This document shows, in pieces, positions 16,494 to 24,495 of a stretch of DNA of 60,707 nucleotides. Positions within the stretch are counted from its first letter, which is position 1, and the number at the start of each line of letters is the position of its first letter. A program made the position numbers and the translations under genes. The notes beneath the pieces were generated by a model. It was not told the DNA's origin, searched no databases, and saw only the letters and a list, made by a program, of their open reading frames with translations. The stretch comes from an uncultured Prevotella sp. (GTDB lineage Bacteria; Bacteroidota; Bacteroidia; Bacteroidales; Bacteroidaceae), in contig CALUGX010000003.1 in NCBI GenBank assembly GCA_944320285.1, positions 1 to 60,707 of the forward strand, given 5' to 3'.

Positions 16494-17453
16494 TCACCAC
16501 TTCAGCCGTCCGTATTTCTCCATGCACCACAGCTGCCATGAGTTCAGTGTGTTTTGCCACACGACGTAAGCGCATGGCGCGATGGCGACAACAGGGTTCA
16601 GGTAGACCATGACGAGCCAGATGCCCACGCCCGTGTTCTTCTGTCCGAGTGCCTGTCCGCCGTCCACGCTGTCGCCGAAGTGCCGCCCTACGCCCTTGCC
16701 TATGCCGAATAGCACAAGCGTGGTGACGAGCGGCATGAAGATGAGCGCCGCCATCGACATCCACGAAATGTCGGCGGTGAAGATGTTGTGCAGCGTCATG
16801 CCCATCACGATTGACAGGTTGACGGCCCAGAAGTAAAAGCCGAGGTTGCGCCTGTCCTTTATCCGCTTGGCCACTTTCGGCAGCCAGCGGCGCGTGGCCA
16901 TAGCACAGATGAAGGGCAGTATCAGCACCACGGCGGTGCGCTGCAATATCGTGGCGAACGACGACATGAACGTTACGTCGGCGTGCTTCTCAATCATCGG
17001 GAACAGCAGCGGCACGAGCACGGCTGTCACGGCGTTGTCTATCAGCGTGTAGACCGTCATTGATGCTATGCTGCCGCCTAACTTCTCGGTCACCACGGCG
17101 GCAGCCGACGCCGTGGGGCAGATTACGCAGGCAAACGCACCTTCAAGCGCGATGCGCACGGTGGGGTCGGCGGTGCTCTTGACGGCCACCACCAGGCCGG
17201 CGGCCATCGCTATGCGTATCACCTGCATCCACACGTGCCACGTGTGCAGGCGCAGGTCGTGCAGGCGGATTTTGCAAAACGTGACGTAGAGCGTCATGAA
17301 GATAAGCACGGGCAGGATTTCGATGAACCACGGGCCGACGGCGTAACCTACCGGCGCGAGAAAGCTGATTTCGGTGAACAGCAGATAGACGCACGCTCCG
17401 AAAACCATTGCGCAGGGCAGCGTCCACTCTTTGATGAATTTGATTATTTCCAT
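16494..17453 (-). CDS. bile-acid:sodium-symporter-family (BASS) membrane transporter
   Basis: 319 residues taking the Met at 17453 (MEIIKFIKEWTLPCAMV); the open frame continues 16 codons upstream, but those lie at the promoter. About nine to ten hydrophobic helices are visible. FACVICPTASAAAVVTEKLG (~115-134) and ALGQKNTGVGIWLVMVYLNP (~269-288) are the two crossover regions of the BASS/SBF fold, where Pro and Asn/Gln residues bind Na+ and substrate. The substrate could be an organic anion or a bile-acid-like sterol; it cannot be read from sequence. It stands alone, with a -7 box at 17479-17486. Confidence 0.82.
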   Translation of the reverse strand: MEIIKFIKEWTLPCAMVFGACVYLLFTEISFLAPVGYAVGPWFIEILPVLIFMTLYVTFCKIRLHDLRLHTWHVWMQVIRIAMAAGLVVAVKSTADPTVRIALEGAFACVICPTASAAAVVTEKLGGSIASMTVYTLIDNAVTAVLVPLLFPMIEKHADVTFMSSFATILQRTAVVLILPFICAMATRRWLPKVAKRIKDRRNLGFYFWAVNLSIVMGMTLHNIFTADISWMSMAALIFMPLVTTLVLFGIGKGVGRHFGDSVDGGQALGQKNTGVGIWLVMVYLNPVVAIAPCAYVVWQNTLNSWQLWCMEKYGRLKW

Positions 17454-17478
17454 TACAAAGCGTTTTTTAGAGACGCTG

Positions 17479-17486
17479 CAAAAGTA
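17479..17486 (-). promoter_or_regulatory. -7 box of the BASS transporter gene
   Basis: CAAAAGTA on the + strand is TACTTTTG on the minus strand and matches TAnnTTTG. It lies 25 bases before the chosen start at 17453 and downstream of the longer frame's start, which supports the shorter protein. Confidence 0.6.
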
Positions 17487-17753
17487 GTAATAATAATTCA
17501 AGTAACAGCCGACAATTAATGTCCATGTTCCAAACAGTTATGTTTGCGGCTTATTTTTGCGCTTTCTGCCGGGTTTCATAAGTCGTAATACCCGCGTTGC
17601 AGCTTCTTCGATACGCTGAAACCACTTGGAAACGGGCGCGCTCGTGAATAGCTCGCGGCGTTTAAGGTGGAAAGAGGATGGTGGAGAAGGGAGGTATGAA
17701 AAAAATGAGGGAAGGAGATTTTCCACATCCCCTTCCCCCTTAAAAGAAGAAAT

Positions 17754-19132
17754 TTAATTAAAATAATACTTCACGCCGATTTGCAGTTGCCAGCACTGCG
17801 AATAGTTGCGGTTGAAGCTCCATGTCTTTGTCGGTGCTGCCATCTCGCCTTCGGCGTTCTTTGAGCGGAACATCGAGAAGTAAGGCGTGCCGTTCTCAAT
17901 CTTGTCAACGTAGAGTATCGCGCCGTTGTTGCATTCGCTCATGTTTTTCTCCACGCCCCATTTCGAGTTGAACAGGTTGCCGATGTTCATGAAGTCAGCC
18001 GTCAGTTGCAGCTTGTGCATCGTCTTGCCCACGCGCAGGTTGAAGTCGTGTGCCCAGCGGAAGTCGAAGCGGTGCACCCACGGAGCGTGTGCCGAGTAAG
18101 CCTCGGCGTATTCGCCCTTGTGGTTTTTCAGGTAGCTGTCTTGGTTGACAAACTCCCAGAAGGCCTGGCGGTCGGCCTCGGATGTGAAGTTAATCTCGCT
18201 GTCGTCTTTGGGGATGTAAATCAGGTCGGTCTTGTTGCCGTCGCCGTTGATGTCGTCGGCATAAGTGAAGCTGTAGCCCTGTGGTCTGTATCCGGTGTAG
18301 AACAGCGTGAAATGGTCGTCGTGCGGTTGGTGCCGCGCTCGCCGAGGTCTTGGTTGGCCACGCGGTTGCCGTGCATATTTTCGTTGGTGTGGTAGAGATA
18401 TGCCGTGCCGCGGAACGTGTTAGTACCTGATTTTGTTACGGCGTTGATGCCGCCGCCTATGAAGTTGGTCTGGCGCACGTCGAACGGGGCGATGACTACC
18501 TGCACTTCGTCGATGGCGTCCATTGAGATCGGGTTGCCGCCGCCGGGCAGACCGTCTGTCAGGCCGAAGTTGTTGTTAAGGTTGGCGCCGTCGAGCGTGA
18601 AGTTGGTAGAGCGTCCGTCGCCGCCGGCGAAGCTCATGCCGTTGGCGTATGGCGACAGGCGGGCGATGTCCTCGATGCTGCGGTTGACGGTGGGCAGAGC
18701 CCGTATCTGCGCGTTAGAGATGTTGGTCGTGGCACCGGTCTTCTCGTTTGAGAATTTCGACGCATTGCCTACGACGACAACTTCGCCCAGTTCGTTGACG
18801 TCTTCGGCCATCGTAGCGTTCAGGTTGTACGTCTCGCCGAGAGCGAGCCTGATGCCCTTGTAGTCCTTTTCGCCGTAGCCGATGTAAGAGATTTTCACCG
18901 TGTACGGGCCTCCTACGCGCATACCCTGTATGGCCCAGCGGCCGTCGGCGTTGGTCACGGCGTTGTAGGTGGTTCCTGACGGTTCGTGTGTTACCCTGAT
19001 TGTCGCGCCGATGACGTCTTCGCCGGCCGTGTCGGTTACTTGTCCCGCCATAGCAGATGTCGTCACTTGCGCGCTTGCAGCCGCCGCCACTAACATTAGT
19101 GCGGAGGCAATGAATAATCACATCTTTTTAAC
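17754..19132 (-). pseudogene. Oar-like TonB-dependent receptor, inactivated
   Basis: Three lesions or joins are visible. The ATG at 19132 is followed by MVKKM and an in-frame TGA (19115-19117) inside the signal peptide; the frame then continues LFIASALMLVAAAASAQ. The N-terminal ~270 residues are intact: a carboxypeptidase-like domain (GQVTDTAGEDVIGATIRV) and a plug domain with NFTLDGANLNNNFG and GGINAVTKSGTN. At about 18320 GERGTNR joins out of frame to HDDHFTLFYTGYRPQGYSF, which is the last barrel portion and continues to the C-terminal YYFN. Several hundred barrel residues are absent compared with the ~1000-residue family. The receptor cannot be made; the remnant shows a lost outer-membrane uptake gene. 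Confidence 0.88.
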
Positions 19133-19252
19133 CATAATGTTTTAATTTGTGTTTAAAGTCCTAAAAACATCGGCAAAAGTAGCGATTTATTTCCACGGAA
19201 GTGTTACAAAAGGTTTAAAAATGGGATACGTTTCTTTTTATAGGCCGTGACA

Positions 19253-19294
19253 TATAGCAGTTATCGCCCGGCATACCGGGCGATAACTGCTATA
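19253..19294. terminator. strong hairpin after the lipoprotein gene
   Basis: Arms TATAGCAGTTATCGCCCGG (19253-19271) and CCGGGCGATAACTGCTATA (19276-19294) form a 19-bp perfect stem with a 4-nt loop, downstream of the 19328 stop. No T run follows on the minus strand, so it may terminate in another way or protect the 3' end. Confidence 0.65.
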
Positions 19295-19327
19295 CTTTAT
19301 ATTCTTTCTTTGGCTTTTTATAAGAAA

Positions 19328-20497
19328 CTACTTCAGCAACGCTTCTATTTCGGCGTTCAGGTCTTTAATCTGTATGTCGCGTTTGCTTATCGTGTTGCTC
19401 TTGTCTATAAGGAAGAACGTGGGTATCGAGCCTACGTTGTAGAGGGCGAGGTTCTGCGATTGCAGGCCTTGCGGGTCGCGCACGCTTATCCAGGGCAGGG
19501 CGGCCGTCTGCGTTTTCCAGAAGTGTTCGTCGGGGTCGAGGCTCACTTGGTAAATCTCGAAGCCGCGCGCGTGGTACTTGTTATACAGGTCGCGCATCTG
19601 CATGATGCGCTTTGTCGAGCCTTCCGAGCTGAACACGTGGAAGTCGAGCATCACCACTTTGCCGGCCAAGTCGGTCAGCCGGCGCGTGTGTCCCTGATTG
19701 TCAACCAGCGTGATGTCTATAAGGTTGGCTTCGTGCACCTTGCTGGCGTCTATCGCTCCGGCTGCCTGCTGGTTGCGCATAATGCGCACGTTGCGCATTC
19801 CCTGTATGGCGATATTGTGCAGGTTCTCGCCGCGCAGTGATTTCGGGTGGTACACATCCCAGCTCGTGGCCACGGCTGCGAAGGCTTTTATGTCGTCTTC
19901 GTTTTCGCGCGGGTTGAAGATGAGGCGGTTGCCGAGGGTCTGGAACAGTGCGAAGTACGATGACGGGCGCATCGGCGCCTTGAAGATGTAGTTCATCTTG
20001 ATGTCGTGCTTGTAGGCCTCCACTATGCGCGCTATGCTGTCGCGCGTCTGGTCGAAGCCGAGGGCGGTGTTGCGCTCGATGGCTATGACGCGGCCAAGCA
20101 GGTCGATTTGCTTCAGGGCCAGCTCCTTTATTGTGGAGCACTCCTGCGAACCATCTACCGTGTAGCCCGTGGCCATCGTGGGGTAAGACGCTTTCACGCT
20201 GATTGTCTCGGTAGAATCGACGCTCAGGTTGATTATCTGTCCGGCTATGCGCAGACGGTAGAACTCCGGCGCGCCGGGCGCGTTGTCGGTGAAGGTGAAC
20301 TCGCCCTTGCCGTCGAGCTTTACGGAGTCAACCGTCACAGGCCCGTCAAGGCTCATGTTCTCGAAGTAGAGCACCGAGTCCTTGGCGTCGGTGATGGTGC
20401 CGTTTACGCGGAATTTCTTGTTGTCGCACGAGCCGAGAGCGACTGTGATGAGGGCCGCCGCGGCGCATAACAGTAAGTGCTTTGCGTTTGTTTTCAT
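19328..20497 (-). CDS. thioredoxin-fold lipoprotein without CxxC (DUF4369-like N-domain)
   Basis: 389 residues from the ATG at 20497. The lipobox is ITVALGSC (Cys24), so it is a lipoprotein of the periplasm or outer membrane. Residues ~28-130 form a beta domain typical of DUF4369 proteins (RVNGTITDAKDSVLYFENM). Residues ~245-385 have a thioredoxin/AhpC-like fold: DLAGKVVMLDFHVFSSEGS, FEIYQVSLDPDEHFW, VGSIPTFFLIDKS. Where redox members have WCxxC, this protein has HVFSSEGS, with no cysteine, so thiol-disulfide chemistry is not expected although the cis-Pro loop (SIPTFF) is kept. Its ATG overlaps the crcB stop by four bases. The longer upstream frame lies inside crcB and is not used. Confidence 0.85.
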   Translation of the reverse strand: MKTNAKHLLLCAAAALITVALGSCDNKKFRVNGTITDAKDSVLYFENMSLDGPVTVDSVKLDGKGEFTFTDNAPGAPEFYRLRIAGQIINLSVDSTETISVKASYPTMATGYTVDGSQECSTIKELALKQIDLLGRVIAIERNTALGFDQTRDSIARIVEAYKHDIKMNYIFKAPMRPSSYFALFQTLGNRLIFNPRENEDDIKAFAAVATSWDVYHPKSLRGENLHNIAIQGMRNVRIMRNQQAAGAIDASKVHEANLIDITLVDNQGHTRRLTDLAGKVVMLDFHVFSSEGSTKRIMQMRDLYNKYHARGFEIYQVSLDPDEHFWKTQTAALPWISVRDPQGLQSQNLALYNVGSIPTFFLIDKSNTISKRDIQIKDLNAEIEALLK

Positions 20498-20880
20498 AGG
20501 TGGTATTGTTTTGAAATGAACAGTCCGGCCGCCACTGCAGCGAAGCCCAGCGCCACGCTTGCGCCCACGTACACGGCCGCGAGCATGGCGTCGCCGGCCT
20601 TGCAGAGCGTCAGCGACTCGTTCATGAATGTGCTGAATGTGGTGAATCCGCCGCAGAAGCCGACCGTCAGCAGCAGCTTCAGGTCTTGTCCCACGGGCGC
20701 GCCCTCGCCTGCGGCCAGTCCGCTGATAAGCCCTATGGCCAGGCATCCGAGGATGTTGGCCGCCATAGTGCCCACGGGGAACGCCCCGAAGACCGTGCCG
20801 TGCAAAGCCTTCGCCAGCAGATAACGTGCCACGCTGCCGGCGGCTCCGCCGGCAGCTACGAGCAGGATGTTCTTAATCAT
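20494..20880 (-). CDS. crcB: fluoride channel Fluc/CrcB
   Basis: 128 residues with four membrane helices, the size of a dual-topology Fluc subunit. GGAAGSVARYLL (~10-21) contains the Gly-rich and Arg-Tyr signature, NILGCLAIG (~42-50) the pore Asn, and GFCGGFTTFSTFMNE (~73-87) the conserved TTFSTF phenylalanine ladder and Na+-site region. It exports fluoride. The upstream extension of the frame to 21027 is unrelated. It is translationally coupled (ATGA) to the thioredoxin-fold lipoprotein gene. No fluoride riboswitch was recognised in the short leader. Confidence 0.94.
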   Translation of the reverse strand: MIKNILLVAAGGAAGSVARYLLAKALHGTVFGAFPVGTMAANILGCLAIGLISGLAAGEGAPVGQDLKLLLTVGFCGGFTTFSTFMNESLTLCKAGDAMLAAVYVGASVALGFAAVAAGLFISKQYHL

Positions 20881-20885
20881 CGCTG

Positions 20886-20893
20886 CAAAGTTA
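20886..20893 (-). promoter_or_regulatory. -7 box of crcB operon
   Basis: CAAAGTTA on the + strand reads TAACTTTG on the minus strand, six bases before the crcB ATG. The transcript would have almost no leader, which leaves no room for a riboswitch. Confidence 0.6.
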
Positions 20894-21123
20894 CTTAATT
20901 TAAAATTAATAATGAACAATGGGCAATGAAAAGTTGAACCCAAATCGGACATTAGGCTTTGGTCTGATCGGGTGTTCATGCCGGCGTGGACGCATAGGCA
21001 GGCGAAGAGCCGTGTAAAATGCGGCAATGTCAGGTAATTGTAATATCCGGTTTTCCACGCATTCTTCAGTCTTGTCTAACTGATTGTAAATCAGTGTCTT
21101 AGCCGTTTGCGCCAAATGACGCT

Positions 21124-21187
21124 GCAAAAGGTGCCCTTTTGCACTGCGTTTAGCCATGTTTTGCACTGCGTTTAGTGCCCTTTTGCA
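21124..21187. repeat. 22-nt palindromic repeat array A
   Basis: Units GCAAAAGGTGCCCTTTTGC, then ACTGCGTTTAGCCATGTTTT with a degenerate core, then TTTAGTGCCCTTTTGCAG. It lies in the gap 20894-21470 before the recombinase gene. Same family as arrays at 33931, 42086, 47936, 53677 and 59214. Confidence 0.7.
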
Positions 21188-21321
21188 GTTCATCCGCAGT
21201 CTGGCGGGATGTTGTTTCTGCTCGGCGGGCGTCGTGGACCGATTTACGCTGCGCATAAACCGGCGATGCCGGGTATCCGCATCCGCACAACATGAGATAT
21301 TGGTTGGCGCGGCATACATTT

Positions 21322-21345
21322 AGAAGCTGTTTTGATTTTTTACCG
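21322..21345 (+). repeat. solitary MITE-like end
   Basis: AGAAGCTGTTTTGATTTTTT matches the left end of the ~195-bp elements at 22491, 42236 and 59401, with one change. The partner end is not within 200 bases; the next inverse end in the correct orientation is at 22684, beyond the recombinase gene. Confidence 0.6.
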
Positions 21346-21470
21346 GTTTGGGAAATACTCTGTCACACGGTGTTCTTTGTCAGTGTTTTTTATCTGCCGT
21401 AAATTCGTTTTTCGCCCGAAATGTTTAATTTCGACAGACTGCTTAATCCATTATACATTATATTATATAT

Positions 21471-22406
21471 ATGAAAAAGAAAACAGTAACTGAAATCTAT
21501 CAAGAATGGCGCCACGTGAAGCGCCAGCTGGTTAAAGAGTCCAGCTTCTCCACTTATTCAATCATTATAGAGAAGCACGTCCTGCCCGTCTTCGGCGACT
21601 GCAGCACCGTGGACAGCGCCGCCGCACAATCCTTCGCCATCAAGCTCGCCGCCGACGGCCTGTCAAACAACACGGTGCGCGGCGTGCTGCTCGTGCTTAA
21701 TATGCTGCTCGATTACGGCTACCGCTGCGGCTGGACCGAACGCCCCGACCTCCGCGTCAGTCTGCCGCGTGACTGCCGGCGGCCGGAGCTGCGCGTCCTT
21801 GCCCCTGACACGCAGCGCGACTTCATGTGCTACCTCGTCAACCACCTCACACCGCGCAACCTCGGAATATACATCTGTCTGTGCACGGGGCTGCGCATCG
21901 GCGAGATTTGCGGCCTTCAATGGGGCGACATCGACCTGCGTCTGCGCCTGCTCGCCGTCAGGCGCACCGTGAGCCGCATCTACACCGATGACGGCGGACG
22001 CCGGATTACGCGCGTGGTGGTCAATTCGCCCAAGACGCCAAACTCACAGCGCGTCATCCCCCTGAGCGGTAACCTGACTTCCATGTTGAGACCTATGGCA
22101 CGGTTTGCCGACCCCTCGGCTTACGTCATATCCGGTGACCTGAAGCCGGTGGAACCGCATCTTTACCGCATCTATTTCCGTAGGCTCACCGAACGCCTCG
22201 GCGTCCCCATCAAGAAGTTCCACGGCCTGCGCCACACCTTCGCCACCCGCTGCATCGAAAGCCAGTGTGACTGCAAGACGGTAAGCGCCCTGCTCGGACA
22301 TGCCAACATCAGCACCACGCTCAACCTATACGTACATCCCGACATGGCCCTCAAGCGCAAGTGCATCGACCGTATGCTCCGCAACGTGAGCGGAAAGGCG
22401 AAGTGA
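21471..22406 (+). CDS. tyrosine recombinase / integrase
   Basis: 311 residues. An N-terminal SAM-like DNA-binding domain (~5-95) precedes a catalytic domain. The catalytic set is present: Arg in CTGLRIGEICGLQW, Lys in the PKTPNSQRVIPL beta region, His-x-x-Arg in FHGLRHTFATRC, His in LLGHANISTTLNLYVH and the nucleophile Tyr in the same motif. No other phage or conjugation gene lies near, so this is a lone recombinase rather than part of a visible prophage. Such genes in Bacteroidota include invertases of surface-gene promoters and integrases of small elements. It is flanked by MITE-like ends at 21322 and 22491-22684. Likely intact. Confidence 0.92.
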   Translation: MKKKTVTEIYQEWRHVKRQLVKESSFSTYSIIIEKHVLPVFGDCSTVDSAAAQSFAIKLAADGLSNNTVRGVLLVLNMLLDYGYRCGWTERPDLRVSLPRDCRRPELRVLAPDTQRDFMCYLVNHLTPRNLGIYICLCTGLRIGEICGLQWGDIDLRLRLLAVRRTVSRIYTDDGGRRITRVVVNSPKTPNSQRVIPLSGNLTSMLRPMARFADPSAYVISGDLKPVEPHLYRIYFRRLTERLGVPIKKFHGLRHTFATRCIESQCDCKTVSALLGHANISTTLNLYVHPDMALKRKCIDRMLRNVSGKAK

Positions 22407-22490
22407 AGCATGAGTTAATAAAATATGACTTGCCGGCCATGTTTTATCGGCAGGCATATTTCCTTAACTCTCAGTTATCACTTATTAATA

Positions 22491-22684
22491 AGAAACTGTT
22501 TTGAATTTATCGTGCGATGATTTGGGATGAGTTTTTGAGGCATTTCTGCTTCTATGATGAGGAAAATAGCGGGCTATCTGACAAAGAACAGAAGCGGAAA
22601 GGACAAATAAATTACTCAAAGCACACACGAAAACGAATACATCAAGCCAAGAAAAGCTTTTTGTAGAAATTCAAAACAGTTTCT
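22491..22684. mobile_element. MITE-like element copy 1 (194 bp)
   Basis: Ends AGAAACTGTTTTGAAT and ATTCAAAACAGTTTCT are inverse complements. The interior, around TAGCGGGCTA, is related to the centre of the copies at 42236-42432 and 59401-59596, although the rest has diverged. There is no reading frame. It follows the recombinase stop by 84 bases. Confidence 0.75.
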
Positions 22685-22731
22685 AAAAAAAAAGTCCTTG
22701 CCGGGCTAAACCGCCCGCAAGGACTTTTTTT
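22685..22731. terminator. bidirectional intrinsic terminator
   Basis: AAAGTCCTTGCCGGGC and CCCGCAAGGACTTT form a stem (22691-22706 with 22713-22727), with an A run before and a T run after, so it can stop transcription on both strands: from the recombinase side and from the C10 protease gene (stop at 22751). Confidence 0.85.
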
Positions 22732-22750
22732 ACTCTTGATTTCTTGATTC

Positions 22751-24478
22751 TTATTTCTTCATCACCTTGGTGGTCTCTCCGCCCTTCTTCACGATGAGCA
22801 GGCCCGTGGCGGGCACGTCGTCGATGCTGAACGAGGCAGCCGGCGCAGCATACACCTCCACTCCGCTTGCCGTGTAGACACGTGCCATGCCGTCGTCGGT
22901 ATTGTCAGCCGCAACGACATTCTCGACGCCTGTGGTCCATTGCGGGTCGCCCGGGGTGATTGTGGCGTTGATGCCTTGTGACGTGTCGAGCGTGAAGATA
23001 TAGTTGTTGTTGTTGTACTCGCTGCTGAGCACTGGTTGCCATTCGCTTTCCTTCTCGTCTTTTGAGGCGAAGTAAATCCTGTATTGGCCGTCCATAAGTC
23101 TGCCAAAACTTGCCAAAAGAGCACCATCTGTGAGAGTGAAACCGTAGCTGTAGACCACGTCTTTCTGCGGCATTATGTTGTCAAGGCTCGAAGACAGCGC
23201 CGTGATGGTGCCATCTTCCATATTCTCGGCTACGACAGACACCACGCCGCTAAAGTTGTCGGCGCAGGCGTTGAAGAAACCGGATTGTGAAGACAGCAGC
23301 GCTATGGAGATGTTAGTGCCGGTCACGCTCATGGTCAACGCGCCGTTGCACCCCCAGCGCGACTTGTAAGTTTCGTTGTAGCGGTTGTCATCGGCAAGGC
23401 GTACTACGACCATTTCTTGCTGGTTGGAAAAGCCGTTGAGAGGGGCTATATTAAAGTAGCCGTCAGACTCTCCTTCCCATCCCCAGTTGACGTGTACAAG
23501 GCCGTCTTCGTCATATCCATCTAAAACGAACGAGTGACCGAAGCCGTCGGCCCGCATTCCGCTGTAAAGTATGGGGCAGTGATCGTTAAGTTCTCTGTAA
23601 ACAATCGACATCCATTCTTTTACTGGGGTTACGCTGCGGTTGTAGAGCTTAATGTTCTCGTCGTAACCGAAGTAATTGCGAAGGGCGTTGCAGGCGTCAA
23701 CCGAGCGTGCACCGCTACCGGTCTCGTTATATTGCATCTGCACCGATACGCCGCAATGGTACATCAGCGTTGACACGGCTGTGGCGTTGGCTTCGCTGTA
23801 TGTCCCTGTGTAAGAGTCAAGCATGTTGTCCCAGTCATACACTGTATTTTCGTAGTTGGCGTAAAGCATCTGCTGAGAGCCTTGGCCAGCGGGCGGTGTG
23901 AACATATATGATGATGAGCCTTTACCTTTCACTGGAGATTCGTAATAGTTCATTATCTGTGCCATTGCTGTAGCTACACATCCGGTGTAATAGTGTGTCT
24001 CGCCGGCATCGGATGTATAGACTGGAGTCAGCGCGTTGTACGGTTCTTCCTGTCCCCATGTGGTTGTGAGCAGAGGGGCTACGCTCTTTTCGTAACCTTC
24101 TGGAATATCAGAAGCAGCACGTGTCTGTACACCTTTGTCAAGCTGGGCTTCAAGAGAAGCATTGGCAGCCTCAAGCCACCACTGCATGGCTGGCGGCAGA
24201 TTGTCGCCGGCTTTTTTGTCAGAATAGCCAAGTACGGGAGCAAAGCTGTCATCGTTGGCAATTACGGCAAAGCCGCCGTTATCATAGCCGAGCACTGTCA
24301 GCTGGTTCATCACCTTGAGCACTTTAAGCTCACCTCCGGATGTTGAACGTGCACTGGTCTGCGATGTCGGTATTGCCTTACGTGCGGCAGCCTTAATCTC
24401 GTTAAGACTTCTTGGTCCGGCCAATACAGTTAAAGGCAGAACAAGGAGTGCAGTCATTGAAAATATAATTTTCTTCAT
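22751..24478 (-). CDS. C10-family (streptopain/interpain-like) cysteine protease, copy 1
   Basis: 575 residues. A signal peptide (1-20) is followed by a propeptide (~21-130) with the inhibitory-type segments LTVLGYDNGGFAVIANDD and VLGYSD. The catalytic domain has Cys167 in YYTGCVATAMAQIMNYY and His315 in GFGHSFVLDGYDEDGLVHVN, with the following NWGW. The C-terminus (~500-575) is a beta domain with VYTASGVEVY and a tail GLLIVKKGGETTKVMKK, resembling a type IX sorting domain. By family it is a secreted or surface protease made as a zymogen and matured by cleavage. It is the last gene of a minus-strand locus, 17 bases downstream of its paralogue, and ends at a strong terminator. Confidence 0.93.
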   Translation of the reverse strand: MKKIIFSMTALLVLPLTVLAGPRSLNEIKAAARKAIPTSQTSARSTSGGELKVLKVMNQLTVLGYDNGGFAVIANDDSFAPVLGYSDKKAGDNLPPAMQWWLEAANASLEAQLDKGVQTRAASDIPEGYEKSVAPLLTTTWGQEEPYNALTPVYTSDAGETHYYTGCVATAMAQIMNYYESPVKGKGSSSYMFTPPAGQGSQQMLYANYENTVYDWDNMLDSYTGTYSEANATAVSTLMYHCGVSVQMQYNETGSGARSVDACNALRNYFGYDENIKLYNRSVTPVKEWMSIVYRELNDHCPILYSGMRADGFGHSFVLDGYDEDGLVHVNWGWEGESDGYFNIAPLNGFSNQQEMVVVRLADDNRYNETYKSRWGCNGALTMSVTGTNISIALLSSQSGFFNACADNFSGVVSVVAENMEDGTITALSSSLDNIMPQKDVVYSYGFTLTDGALLASFGRLMDGQYRIYFASKDEKESEWQPVLSSEYNNNNYIFTLDTSQGINATITPGDPQWTTGVENVVAADNTDDGMARVYTASGVEVYAAPAASFSIDDVPATGLLIVKKGGETTKVMKK

Positions 24479-24495
24479 AAATGATATTTTTATTG

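Noticed and set aside
19328..20746. 472-residue version of the thioredoxin-fold lipoprotein
   Set aside because: The extra 83 codons lie inside crcB in another frame, and the lipoprotein signal peptide begins at 20497.
20881..20960. Fluoride riboswitch before crcB
   Set aside because: The -7 box is only a few bases from the ATG, so there is no leader to hold one, and no fitting pseudoknot was seen.
21471..22406. Prophage or integrative conjugative element around the recombinase
   Set aside because: No phage structural, excision, relaxase or transfer gene is present on either side; neighbours are ordinary chromosomal genes.
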